This document shows, in pieces, positions 21,527 through 33,720 of a DNA stretch of 64,000 bases. The stretch covers positions 7,573,501-7,637,500 of the forward strand of contig JAPTOF010000005.1 of the NCBI GenBank assembly GCA_028554755.1, given 5' to 3'. Position numbers and translations under genes: made by a program. Within the stretch, counting starts at the first letter, position 1, and each line of letters opens with the position of its first letter. This DNA is from Cordia subcordata (lineage: Eukaryota > Streptophyta > Magnoliopsida > Boraginales > Cordiaceae). The notes under the pieces were generated by a model. That model was not told where the DNA came from, did not search any database, and saw nothing but the letters and a program-made list of their open reading frames with translations.

Positions 21527-22045
21527 TAGTGGCAGACCTTGAATGAAGAATTATCAACGCTATAATGAATATATGAGAATATATTTAAAAATGATTGAAG
21601 TGCATATATTGTAAAATGTCATAAAGTATGTTTAAATACAACTAATTTTAAAAAATATAAATCATACTAGTACAATAATATACCTCAATTATAATACTCC
21701 TCAATATTCTTTTACAAAAGAATAATAATGAATTGAGACTTGAGAGCTTTCTACATAAATTGATAAGAACAAATTAGATATCTGTAAAGGGAAACAAGAT
21801 TGATATTCATATAAATTAAATAATTCAATTAACATTTAAATTATATTTATCATAAATAATAATAACTCAACTTATACAAATTAAATTAGTTGAGTGTTTG
21901 GGGGACGGGGGGCAATTACAAAATTCTTTTATTATTTTTTTCTAAAAATTCAATTGTATATCATATATGCATTTTTTTTTAAAAAAAAAATTTGGGGGGG
22001 GGGGGGGCCATGGCCCCTCCATGTCTTAATGAAGGTCCCTCGCTG
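21527..22045. mobile_element. hAT-like non-autonomous element, 519 bp, nested in an older repeat
   Basis: The left end TAGTGGCAGACCTT pairs with the right end, whose reverse complement is CAGCGAGGGACCTT. The flanks are GGTATCAC (21519-21526) and GGTATCAG (22046-22053), an 8-bp duplication with one mismatch. The interior includes a run of about 14 G followed by CCATGGCCCC. It has no transposase. Flanking DNA resembles the repeat at about 10650-11040, which shows the site without this insertion. Confidence 0.6.
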
Positions 22046-22053
22046 GGTATCAG

Positions 22054-23687
22054 ATAATTATTGTTATTGTTGTCATGATTATCATTATTATTTCGATTAT
22101 TCAAGTAAAATAATTCATTTTATAATTAAATAAATGTGATATGATAATAATGCTTTGTTGTTAAAGTAAAATAAAATAATCTTCTTATAAGTTATTGGCA
22201 TCCGTACTATAAAAAATAATTTTTTAATATGTTCGAAGTTTTATAGTAATAAAATGTATACTTTTTTTAGTAAATTTGGTATGGATAGACTCTAAAATTA
22301 AGTTTTTCATTTATGTTTGTGAAAGAAAATATTAGAAACACAAAGGGATGGAGCATGGGTAAGATTACGCAAAAAAAAAAAAAAAAGTTGAAACATTTTA
22401 AACACTATTGTATGGATGGAGTAATGTTTTGACTAATCAACATACTAAAAGTTACTAAAAAGCTAATTTTTTTATTTAGTTTTGTGGAACAGTGCCCAAC
22501 ATTTACCCACTTATGTGTTAATGTTTTAGTTACCATGTTAAAATATTTAGTATTTCTAATATATGTGACATTGTACATATTAAGAAATAAGAATAATCAG
22601 ATAATCCCATTAATATGGTTATTTATCATTTTCAACCACGTTTTTGTACCCTTGCATTTCAATGTGCGGATCCATATAAATATACAACCAAGATAAAGTT
22701 CCCTATCTCTAAGTAATTAATTTAAGCTACAAAAAGATGAGTATAGCACGACTAACGCAAGTAACACTGTTAGAAGCAATATTTGAGAACTAGAACTCGA
22801 CGTAATATCTTTTAATTTTTAATTTCTTCCCTTTTTTGGAGAATTCATATCCCAATTCAATAACCCGATCAATTTCAGTTTTCGTTTTAATGACTTTTTA
22901 TGTCATCATAATTAAATGCTAGAAGATTTTGTTAAAGCTGGACCACAAAAAGTTTCCAGTAAAGAAATTATAGATGGAAATAATTAAGACGTTTCATTTT
23001 ACCTCCACCTCTAACTCAATTCCTGCCTAATAATAGAATTAAAACATTTATTAAGCAGGGTTGAAAAATATAAATAATTTTAAAATAAATATACAGAATA
23101 TAAAATTTATATTAAGTTATAATAATTATTACAAAGGTGCCTTACTACCTTTTAAAACATGAAATCACAATGGTATTCTTATTAACTTAGATTTCAGGGT
23201 CTATTCCTTTAATGTAGTTCCTGAACTATTGCCTTTAATTTGTCACATTTTGGTCCTTAATTAACTTTCAAAATAATAACCTTTGAGTCCTAGATTTTGA
23301 TAAGTGGGATACTGTTAGTTCTTTAAGTAATTTTAGTTATATTTTTAATGCCAAATACATATGACATACATGAATCGATTGACCAATAGCATTATCTTAT
23401 TTTAAAAGTCAAGTGATTGAAATGAGACAAAGTCAACAGTTGAAGAACTATTAAGAAAATGAACACTATATTTTATTTTGTCTACCTAAAAAACTAAATT
23501 TATTTACTCTTTTATGCTTATTAAAACATAAAATTTGTAACGGTAAATATCGTTTGTAAGTTTAAGGTGAGTCCAAATAGAGAGAAATAGAAGCATAAAA
23601 TAAACGAAGTAAGGACAAATGAAGCAGTTTTGTCTCTAAAAACTCGTCCTGTTCTATCTGTCTTCTCTATACAAAAGACAGACGAAA
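22054..23687. other. AT-rich intergenic DNA and TBL promoter region
   Basis: No gene is supported. About 23195-23470 has weak inverted similarity between its ends (CCTGAACTATTG at the left, GAAGAACTATTAAG at the right), suggesting a decayed TIR element of the type often beginning GGGT-TTAATTCC. The immediate upstream region of the TBL start codon carries no strong promoter element that I can defend. Confidence 0.4.
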
Positions 23688-26600
23688 ATGGAATCTAGGA
23701 CTCCGAGATTGCTATTTGTCTATGCTGCCACCATTTTTATGGTTTTCGCATGTTTTTCCTCAGTAAATGGAGGGAAAATCAAGAGCAACAACAGCAGCAG
23801 CAGAAGCCATTGGAGCAGAAAGCAAATGATCAGTTGTAACTTGTATGAAGGAAGCTGGGTTTATGATAAATCTTATCCTCTTTACAACTCTTCCACTTGC
23901 CCATTCATTCGAAAAGAGTTCGATTGCATAAAATATGGTCGAGTTGATCGTCAGTACCTTAAGTATAGATGGCAACCCAAGCAATGTAACCTGCCCAGGT
24001 ATACATGATCGATCTCTCTCTGTATGCGTGCGTGTTCGGGCCATATACATAACAGTCGGTTTTTTGTCTTAAAACCAACTGGTGCTAAGTAGAGTATTCA
24101 CACGGGCCATGTACATAACAGTCATTTTTTTTTGTCGTAAAACCAACTGGTATTAAGTAGAGTATTCGAGATCTTATACGGTGAACTTTAAACTGGCTTC
24201 TTATCAATATGGAAGAGTTATATATACATATGATCGACATATAGGTTTTGATTATAAGGTGAATATGTATTACGCGGCTGGCTTAATAGTCGCCCTTCTA
24301 AATCTTTGCTTCTAACCGTGTAAATTTGTCTTATTTTTTGTATTTCAAATTTCTATGTTTGATCTTTATGGATCATTTTAGAACATGGTTATCATGGAAC
24401 TATTGGCATTAATATTTGGTTTCTCAAATATTTTTTATTTTCTCAAGAAAGGTTTTTATAGTTGGATAACACGAGAAGTGATCCCCATTTTAAGCAAAAA
24501 GTCTTAATAACCTGAAACTGCCAGTACTCGAGAATCCGGCTAAGCTTATATGGTAATGTGCATTCATGAAGTAACCATTAGTGTTTGAATTGATATTGTT
24601 CATATCAATAGGCCTTTGATTTAGTGGTATAACTCTCACTTTCATGTACGAGAGATCTTGAGATTGCTTGTCGTATATGTAATTTCTTTCAATAATTTAA
24701 ACCTCTTCTAAACTGAAAAGAAAGAAAAAAAATTGAAATTGTTCACATTCACATTCTATGATTCAATATACATCTATATCTGTGAGTAGATCTGATCAAA
24801 TAGCTCTTGTTTTCCTTTTCTTTAAAAATAAAAATAAAAAGATGTATATTTATTTTCTTTTCATATCTTTTTTTTCTTCTTTGCCAAATATACATTGGTC
24901 AAATATATATGTTCACTCACTTATTTTGTTACAGATTTCTTCGAGTCATCCAGTGTAAGCTATCACTATGTATACCATTAAAATTGCTTCCCTAGGTATT
25001 CCGGACGCAAGTTTTCTAATGGAGTAGTCCGATATCTTATATATAGGGTTTGTTTGGATTGAATTTTTTTTTTCAAGAAAAAATACATTTTTTGGGGAAA
25101 AAATGTATTCTTTTTGCAATAACTATTTGGTTTAGCTTTAAAAAAAGTTGAAATTTTGAAAAAAGTTTAAATATGACTTTTTTTAAAAGTCAAAATTGTT
25201 AGTTTCTCAAAAAAAACACTTATTTCAGAAGCTATTAGAACAAGCACTTCTAAGAGAAGCCAATCCAGATGAGTTGACACTCGTAACGAAAGTCATGATT
25301 TATCCACGTAAGAGGACTTTAGTTTATTAAGACAGACTTGTTTACAGATTCAATGGACGAGACTTTTTGAGGAGATTGAAGGGAAAGACAATCATGTTTA
25401 TTGGGGATTCAATAAGTCTTAATCACTGGGAATCGCTGCTGTGCCTTCTCCACGCTGCCGCGCCTCGTTCCAATATCATACAACAGAAAATTAACTCAAC
25501 TTCTATTGCCACATTTAAGGTGAGTGATTAATTTAAGCTACATAAAAACCCACATTAATTTCGTGGGCGTAATTAAATCGTTGAGGCATTTAGGATCTTG
25601 CTTTTTCCTTCCAAAGTAAATAAGAAAGAATTTTTAGCAACTAAGTGGTTTGCTACGTCATCAATAAAGCAAGATAATAGATGATGTTAAATATATTTTA
25701 CTATATCAATTTTGAGCAAAATGCATTTTACTTAGGTAAATTTCATGAATAGTTCCGTGTCTTTGCCACCCAAAATAATCTTAACCGTTATCATTCGCTT
25801 GTAACAAACTAATCCTTTATCTAGCATATTTGTATTGTGGTTAGTCTGAACCATATTTTTTTGTTAGAAAATCCCACTAAATGTCTCATGCACTTTATGC
25901 TATCACAATTTTGGATGATATTAGCCTTGGGAAAAGAGCAAAATTGAGATTCACTTGAGTTGCACATGATATTTAACATAATATTTTTATTAAAAAATTA
26001 AGTTGGGACTAATGGGTGAGACAAATATGTTAGATAAGAACTAATTTGTCACAAACAATAGATACATTATAATATTGTTAAGAGGTGGCAAAGATAAAGG
26101 ACCATTCATGTAATTCACTCTATTTCACTCCCTATATTTTTGTTAAAGTTGTATAAGATTTTGTGTGGTTCCACTACTCGCTAATACTGCCCGTGCTATA
26201 AAAGAAATACTAGTACTTTTTGTGTTATAAAGTATGTTGTCCAATCACTCCAAAAATTAGGAATTCTATGCAACATTCTTTATAACATGTAGGACTATAT
26301 ATTAGTGAAATTTGAAATAGAAATACATGGGTTAAAATATATGCAGTTCACCCTATCAACTTTTTAAATTTTTTTTTTCTTTTCTGTAACATTTTCAATA
26401 CCATATCACAATGCCATGTTGCTAAATTTACTCATTTCTATTTTTTGTAGGATTTTGGAGCTTCAGTTATTTACTTTAGTTCACATTATTTGGTAGACAT
26501 CGAAGTGGAAAAAGTAGGTCGAGTCTTGAAATTAAATTCCCTCAAGAGTGGAGACGTATGGAAGCAAGCTGATATCTTGGTATTCAATACATGGCTTTGG

Positions 26601-28287
26601 TGGTACCGTAGAGTTAAGCAACCGTAAGTATTTTTTCTAGAAAGAAAAAAAAATGAAAAATAGGTTATTTAGGAGAATTTTTACTATATTGAGTTATAAA
26701 TTTCATTTTAATTTGTAGGTGGGATTATATTGAAGACATTGATGGCAAAGTATTGAAGGACATGGACCGAATGTTGGCTTTTCGGAAAGGACTAACGACA
26801 TGGGCAAAGTGGGTCGATACCGACGTTAATCGTAATAAAACCAAAGTTTTCTTTCAGGGAATATCTCCTTCTCATTACAAGTAAGTCTGTAAACGGTATT
26901 TATTATTTGATATGCGTGCATCCAATTCATGTATACAAAGCCTCATTAGTGGTTATGTTGTGTAATGTAACATCTCATTCTATGTCGGCATTGGTTGCGG
27001 TTACGTTTTATATGAAATTTGTTTGTCGTGTATTTATAGTGACTTGGGTTTACTACTATGTCATTATAGAACTTAAGTATTTTGATCAGTTGATTAGACT
27101 CACTAGGACAGTGCGTAATTGGACCTAGGTTGTAACATGTAATTTCTGACATTAGTAGGAAAAAGTATTGTCATTATAAGGTTGAAGTATTCTAGCTAAT
27201 TGATTAGATTTACTGTATTGCCACTTGGTATTGTAGTACTAGTTGAGTTTAAGTCGTTATATGTAATATCTCACACTAGTGGAAAAAAGTAACAATAAAG
27301 CAATTTGATTTAAGTAGTAATTTGAGTTAATGATTTTAAATTAGTAGATTAGTTTGCTAAAATATTTATTTTTAAAACCTACAATACTAGTTTCATGCTA
27401 GCCTGGCTACATTCCCGTATTCATGCAACCATGTGAAGTTCTTTTTCTTTTTTTTTTTGGCCCGTCTCTTCCTGCAATCTATTCTTTCTTTACCCAAAAA
27501 GGAAGAACAAAAATCTATGCTTTTCCATGTTTGTGCATTTCCTTGTGTAATTAAACAAATTAAACATGACTAGGAATGTGGGATGAGATATATTATTCTC
27601 TTCATATTAATTTCTTTTTCTCCACTCACATGCCAATTGAGTTGGACATTTCAAGTAAATGTATTCTTAAATGATTGACAACGAGACCTTAATCTATTAA
27701 AGGAAATGTTTGCGGTATTAATTATTTAATATCACCTTTGATTTGAATATTTGTCTCCGCTTCTTCTAGAAAAGTTTCACATGGTTACACATGAATTACA
27801 ACTAATTAATATACATTCCTTGGAAGACTATGAGGGTGTTTGGCTTTGCTTATTTTAGGTGCTTATAAGCATTTAGAAAAAAACACTCTCTCACATGCAT
27901 TTTACTATTAAGTGCTTATAAGCACTAAATAAGTAAAGCCAACCACCCTCTATATTATATATGTATTCACTTTTATTTTATAATGTTTTTAGTGGCATGG
28001 AATGGAATCAGCCTGGAGTAAGGGATTGTTCCAAGGAAACAATACCTCTTGGTGGATCAACTTATCCAAGTGGGTGGCCAGTTGCAGCAAATGTTGTGAA
28101 AGATGTGTTGAGCAACAACCTCTCAAAACCTGTAAATTTACTTGATATAACAACTCTTTCACAGTTGAGGAAAGATGGTCACCCTAGCAAATACAATGGA
28201 TTCAGAGGAATGGATTGCACGCATTGGTGTGTTGCTGGGGTCCTCGATACGTGGAACCTTCTTCTTTATGCGTCTCTTATTAATTAA
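23688..28287 (+). CDS. TRICHOME BIREFRINGENCE-LIKE polysaccharide O-acetyltransferase, five exons
   Basis: Exons 23688-23998, 25348-25519, 26451-26623, 26719-26880 and 27993-28287 join in phase to 370 residues, all with GT-AG borders. An N-terminal hydrophobic segment (about 8-25) suggests a signal anchor or signal peptide. The Cys-rich TBL/PMR5N domain follows (about 50-104, with [10 protein letters not shown] and [15 protein letters not shown]). The esterase-like domain carries the GDS motif (residues 123-125, catalytic Ser125) and the C-terminal DxxH motif (Asp347, His350). TBL proteins acetylate wall polysaccharides such as xylan or mannan in the Golgi; the substrate here is not predictable. 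The sequence most resembles the TBL36-43 clade. In the DxxH region the usual HWC-x-PG is HWCVAG, with Ala for Pro. Length and domain order are normal. Introns 1 and 4 hold tandem duplications and a MITE. Confidence 0.92.
24038..24170. repeat. 66-bp tandem duplication in TBL intron 1
   Basis: Two adjacent units begin GGGCCAT(A/G)TACATAACAG and end AAGTAGAGTATTC, with several mismatches between them. Confidence 0.85.
24603..24720 (+). mobile_element. Possible decayed SINE in TBL intron 1
   Basis: The sequence contains TGATTTAGTGGTA, close to a pol III A box, and 38 bp later GAGATCTTGAGATT, a poor B box, followed by an A-rich stretch. No target-site duplication was seen. Confidence 0.3.
25046..25272. 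mobile_element. MITE of the GTTTGGATTGG family in TBL intron 1
   Basis: The left end GTTTGTTTGGATTG pairs with the right end GCCAATCCAGAT. The interior has A- and T-runs arranged as an imperfect hairpin. Other members occur at 51873-52115 and 53206-53426. Confidence 0.55.
27061..27305. repeat. Diverged ~110-bp tandem duplication in TBL intron 4
   Basis: Two units start TCATTATA (27061 and 27171) and share GAAGTATT/TTAAGTATT, TTGATTAGA and a TAGTRGAAAAAAGTA end. The similarity is clear but degraded. Confidence 0.6.
27832..27950. mobile_element. Tourist-like hairpin MITE, 119 bp, TBL intron 4
   Basis: The arms GAGGGTGTTTGGCTTTGCTT and the complementary GTAAAGCCAACCACCCTC fold into an almost complete hairpin containing the palindrome GTGCTTATAAGCA. 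Flanks are TAT on both sides (27829-27831, 27951-27953), a 3-bp duplication. A sister copy lies at 54081-54200. Confidence 0.8.
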
Positions 28288-30690
28288 TGGATTAACCAAA
28301 AAAGAACATGACGGGTATGCTTACAAGTTTTCTTTTTTAAAATATATGGGGTACTAGTAGCTACTTTTGAGAGTTCAAGAACTTTCGGTGATATTAAACC
28401 TGAACGCAGAAGGTGTTTTAGAAAATAAATTGGCTAGGAGCTCAATCGAGCCCTTGTATATTAACACAAGCACCAGCCAAACAAGCTCTTAGATAAGTAA
28501 ATTTTAATATCCAATTGTGTTTCATAACACTTGCGTCGTTTTGGGATGTACTTTTTTTGTTTATATAAACTAGAATAAAACCCATATATCACATAGAGTG
28601 ATAGACGAAATGAATATTTTTGATATTTTATTTGCTACTGATTGTCAATGTTTACAGTCCACACATGCGAGGGTAAAACATATATACGTCTATTTGTTTA
28701 AGATTTAATCTTCGCAAGTTTCCAACACTAATTTTATTTTTTCGTCATGAGAAATTTACAATAATATAGACATGGTTCTGTGATTATTTCTTCGAGGTGG
28801 ACCAAACCAAGCCCACATTTGGAATTTATATTCAGACATGAAGATGCGTCAGGGCATCTGTATTGGGCCATGTACTCGCAAAATAGCAGAAAGAATGGGC
28901 CTCCTTTTTAGGGTACGAAAGGGATGAAGCCAAGCGCAATAGGTGGACGAGGTCCAAGAATTGATCATCCCTTGAATGACTCCAAAATATCCAAATTGAA
29001 AAATTATTTTCGTAATCGACCTTTGGCCTACTTTGAAGCGAAAAAATTAACTAGTTTGGTAAGTCATAAGAAGATTGATTCAGAGGAATCTGTATGCAAC
29101 AAACACGGGGAGTGAATCATGGTGTATACGTTACCTAACTCTTTTGAGTATCAGTGGTGTGGGCCCACCTAATAAGATCGGATCCCTAGGCTCTTCAGAA
29201 GCTGGTGACTTAATTTTGATTATCCTCGAGGGTCTGCAATATCCCATTCCCGCTATGAGAATTTTTAGGTTTCGTGACTTTTAAATTTTACTGTTTATAT
29301 CTTTCTTATGTTGAGACAAGTCTAAAATTTAACATTAGGACGTGTAACTTATTTTGGAAGTTACGATATGCAAGATTGAAGATATATTATAATGAGTCGC
29401 GAAAGAAATATATAAGTTGCACGTAAATTAATGTGAATTTTCAAGATTAGATAAGATCCAACTCTAATAGTATGTTAAAGATTATACATTTTGCTTTAAA
29501 ACTAATTGATATTAGAGGAATAACCAAAATCCTATAATAATATTAAAATTTAAAAATTTATCACATTTAGGCAATTCAATATTCAACAGTGGAAAGTGAT
29601 CAGTTGGCCTGTGAACTAGCCAAGTTAGGATCGATTAGGGACCGACTCTTGACAGAACTGGACCTAAACTGGCACTACCTAAATATATAAGGGGGCCGTT
29701 CTGGTCCCCATTTTCTGAATCCCAACCTGGGCTACCCTCAACCCTTGGTCCAACCCCTATTGCTAACCCTTACAGCCCGTCCTCAACCCCCACAAAAACC
29801 CTCGTTCGGGGAGGGGGGGGGGAGGAAAGGAGAAAAGAAAAATTTTCAAATTCTTACCTTGTAATTTTTCATTTTTCCTTCTAAAATGTAATTTCTCTTT
29901 TTAATTATTATTAATCAAAGTTTCGATGTATTTTTTAAAACTATTTTATCCAATATTGTAAATCTTCTCAATTAATATTAATAAAATTAATGAATTTTCT
30001 TTGGTCTCTTTTTGTTGTTATTTAAAAGCTTTTACATTAAGGTCAAGGGTAGTTTAAATGATTTTTGGGTTTAGAAGAGGAACTTATAAGTACTTTTGAA
30101 GATTTTTTAAAAAGGTTTAAAGCCTCTTTAACAAAACGCCTAAAGCCCCCATTGCATTAGAGGGTCGGGCCGAGTCCACATATTATAAAACTAGCCAAGC
30201 CAAGCCCAACCCCTTCAAGAAAGCGGACAGACTGGGCCCAACCCCTGAACACCGGTGGTCCGACGCATGCAAGTTCATTAAACATGATGATTTTGTATCA
30301 AAAGACTCACGCTGTTACTCACCAAGGTTAACTCTATGCTCTCCTAAAATGGCTTCTTGTTTGGTTGCAGATTTTGTTCCTTGTAATTTATCATGTAGGA
30401 TAAGTGTTTTGATTCATTTTATTGTTTGGATTTATTACATTCAAATTGAGTTCTAATATTTTTTAGGTTGATTTTCCTTTTTAAGTTGATTCTTTTTTAT
30501 TTTCTTTCATGATGCATGTGTTTTGATTCATTTTATTCTTTGACATTAAGTTAAATTCGTCATTTTCTTAGGGCCACTTTTCTAATTAATTTTTTAACTT
30601 TTCTAGCTAGAAAGTCAGGTTTGCTATTATCACCATATTTTGGAAAATGTAACTGTTTGTCTTATGGTAACGATTTTCCCTTTTTTGGTC
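28288..30690. other. Intergenic DNA; less AT-rich patch at 28780-30260
   Basis: The 3' UTR of the TBL gene must start here but its end is not visible. Around 28920-29285 two short plus-strand frames have no known motif. Around 29590-30260 there are repeated words such as CCCAACCC and GGTCGGGCC and a run of G, resembling the GC-rich interior of the hAT MITE at 43152. I could not find its ends. Confidence 0.4.
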
Positions 30691-32021
30691 TAAAATAAAC
30701 ACTTTTCATTAATAATACATTGATGTACATAAAAAGGACCAGCCAAAACGGATTCAGCAAGCAGACTCAAAAGATCAGAGACCCTAAAACTCGATTGACA
30801 ATGATAAAGAATAATCAACTACTGGCAATTCTGACATTCAGACCAAAGCTCCACACAACATTGTTACATAACATGGCACACGTTTAACGAACACTCTTCA
30901 ACAAAGCCATAAAAATGGCAACACAGAAAATACAAACAACAAGGTGAGAAAACAAACTCATCATCCCAAACTCTGAATACTTGAAGAAGGATTCCTTTAA
31001 CCAAATCTCTAACGCTTCCAACAGAACAATTTGACAACAAATAATACCACTACCCATGTGGAAACAGAACCAGGAAATGAGAGGAACGACCAAACTTACA
31101 ACAAAGACCATGAGACTCTAAACCAAAAACTCAAAATGAAACCATAGCAAAGTCCCAAATAGAACATTAGGAAACTGAAATAAGGGTCCTCGTTCAAGAT
31201 TTGGGAATAACAGAACCTACAAATTATATCTGGCACATAAACAAAAGTAACAAAAGACAATGGATCCAACAAAATACAATAGAAATAGCAAAGAACATAA
31301 TAAAAAATATAAATATATGCCCAAACCATTGGCTAAAGGCCTCGGTTGAAAGAAGCAAAGTTTGAAGATGAGATAAAGATGGAGAGAAATTAGAAATAAT
31401 TTTTGAGGAAGAGAGAGAGGATAAAGATAGAGTGGTTAAGATTTTCAAAACATTCAGTTTTGGTTTTAAGTTTTGCTAAATAGTTTCACATTTTCAATTT
31501 TTACTACTGTTCGAACTATTACATTCCTAATTACAATGTCACTGATCAATTTGAGCCATTATAACTAGTTAAAAACGTGACGTCTCATTAAGAGCACAAT
31601 TAGCCAAGTTAAACACTAACTTTAGTCTCTAAATACCATTTATCACATTCAAAACCACAACTGTAGGCTAATAAGGGAGGATTAGGATACTATTATATTA
31701 TTAATTCTTTCACATTGATATGAGAGCAATATCTTAATAATTCATTTGTGGATCATATCATCCCAATCATTTATGAAATCCAAATTCTAAATAAATGATA
31801 TATTTTTTAAATACATTTTCTCCCTCCTAATACTCACATTTTTTGAGATTTAAATTTCATTAATAACTAAGATGATATAATTTATACACAAATAATTATG
31901 ATTTCTTTCTCATACCAATATGAAAGAATTAATAATTTGAGAGGATTCTAATCTTATAAGGAAATCCATTATGCTGAACTACCGTCTAACTAATATTGCA
32001 CTAAATGTTCTTTCCGACCTT
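30691..32021. other. Unassigned DNA
   Basis: Three overlapping minus-strand frames at 30884-31448 are hydrophobic but mutually out of frame, and none resembles a known protein. I see no TIR, LTR or RNA gene. Confidence 0.4.
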
Positions 32022-32037
32022 CTAGTTCCAACAAGAT

Positions 32038-32149
32038 TTTTTTTTTAACCACCCCAACTCTAACCGAACCCCCTGTTCTTCATAGGATTTGAACCCAGGT
32101 CATTTCTCTTGAGGAAATAATCTTAATCATTTGAGTTACTTCCTAATCC
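32038..32149 (-). mobile_element. tRNA-derived SINE, 112 bp, with a 16-bp target-site duplication
   Basis: Perfect direct repeats CTAGTTCCAACAAGAT flank the insert (32022-32037 and 32150-32165). Read on the minus strand it starts GGGATTAGGAAGTAACTC, contains an internal pol III B-box-like GGGTTCAAATCC, and ends GGGGTGG followed by a run of 10 A. A poly-A tail, a B box and a long TSD together define a SINE. A related copy is at about 55022-55130. Confidence 0.8.
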
Positions 32150-32304
32150 CTAGTTCCAACAAGATCTATGCGGTCATGATTTTCTGCAACAAAATAAGTC
32201 TTTCCAATTCATGACACACAAAATCAGTATCAGTGAAGTCTACCACACAAATTGTCCCTTGTGCTCAACTAGATTTTGACATATACATTCAATTTGAGAT
32301 TATG

Positions 32305-33720
32305 GGTTTAATTCCGTCTATGGTCCATGAACTATTAATTTTGTTTTATTTTAATCCCTCGACTATTGATAAATCTTTTAATCTCTTGACTTTTATTAGT
32401 TGGATATCGTTAGCTCTTTTGTGTTATTCTGATCAATTTTTGACAGAAAATGCATGTTCTGAGTATGTGACCGATATATGCAAGGGCACTTATGGTAGGG
32501 AGAAAAAGAGAGCTTATTTTATCATCTTTTTGCTTGATTTAGGTTAGCTACATTTTGCTAAATAAGTCAGTGTTCCATTAGCAAAAGTAAGCATTTTACA
32601 TTCAACATATCTCAACCAACAACAAAAACCAGAAAGGAAAAGTCCTAATTACTGATTAAGGAGATTGTTACCACTTCAAACTTCTTGCTTCTCGCAATCA
32701 TCACCTTGACAATACGAATGAATTTCACTTTAATTAACTGCTCTATTTGAAACTCCTAATTTTGGATTCCATTATTCCTCTTTTTCCAAATAATGCTTGA
32801 ATTACCAGCTTCAAAAACAAATGATTCAAATAATTGCTTGAACAATGCAACATCAGCCAACTTTTGAAAATTTTCTCACTTCAGCACCTCACGGACATCT
32901 ATCATACCTGACACAAAGGATCGTATTTTCTTGCAAAATCCACAATCGAAAAAGAGGTCTGCTACATTCTCTTGAATGTAAAATCTCGTTAATTTGACTT
33001 ATTATAAGATCTACAAGAAAAACTATGGGAATAGAATGAAAAAGAAAACGTATATGAAAATTTTGATAATCAAGACTCTAATTGTACTATAAAAATGGGA
33101 GAATCAATCTAAATGTAAAGGATAATGAAAGTTTTATAAAAGTTTGATGTAGAAAAAGATTTAATTAATAGAAAAACAAGAAACTCCTGTTTTGTGGTAT
33201 GAATTATGGCCAACCTTTTTTTTTAAAACAAAAGAAAAAGAACAGAAAATGAAGAATGGAAAGAAGAAAGTGAATTTGTTGAAAATGGAATCAGGCAATG
33301 TTTGGTTGCTAGCTTTACTGTGGGTCGGAAAATAATGGTTCTTAGACTTATTGATCAAACTAGATGAAGTGAATTATGATGCATTGAAAAAAAAAAATCA
33401 AAGAGGACTTAGGGTTAGGGTTACTGTAATCAGGAGAGGGATTAGAGATTGGGAATGAAGGTTGACTCAGAACAGGTTTAAAACATTAGATAACCATTGG
33501 TGAAAATGCCATTAAATTTAACGACATTTACAGCCACGTGCCGGACACATGGAATTTAGTCAAAAAATTAATGAATTTTGGAAAAAAGACTAACATCGTC
33601 CAACAAATAAATGTTGAGGCACTCAAAGACTCATTTTAATAGTCGAGGGACTAAAATGAGAGGAATTAACCTTGAGATTACTATTGAAAGTCGAACAATT
33701 TCACGGACTAGCAACTTCAC
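32305..33720. mobile_element. Possible long inverted-repeat element enclosing a LINE remnant
   Basis: TTTTAATCCCTCGACTATT near 32350 is matched in reverse complement near 33640 (AATAGTCGAGGGACTAAAAT). The surrounding sequence (TAATTCC, AACTATTAA) is weakly similar in inverted orientation. The arms are worn and no TSD is certain. Confidence 0.4.
32560..32975 (-). pseudogene. LINE (L1-type) 3' remnant with a zinc-binding reverse-transcriptase region
   Basis: A broken minus-strand frame reads ENVADLFFDCGFCKKI near 32974-32920, which matches the conserved HLFFDC-F-x-x-IW block of the zf-RVT domain in plant LINEs. IIWKKRNNGIQN near 32780 matches the IW(K/R)-RN block that usually follows. Stop codons separate them. 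The identification is by motif only. Confidence 0.5.

Noticed and set aside
28924..29284. Two plus-strand frames downstream of TBL
   Set aside because: No known motif and no splice support linking them to TBL.
30884..31448. Hydrophobic minus-strand frames resembling membrane proteins
   Set aside because: Out of frame with each other; T-rich codon composition produces hydrophobic residues by default.
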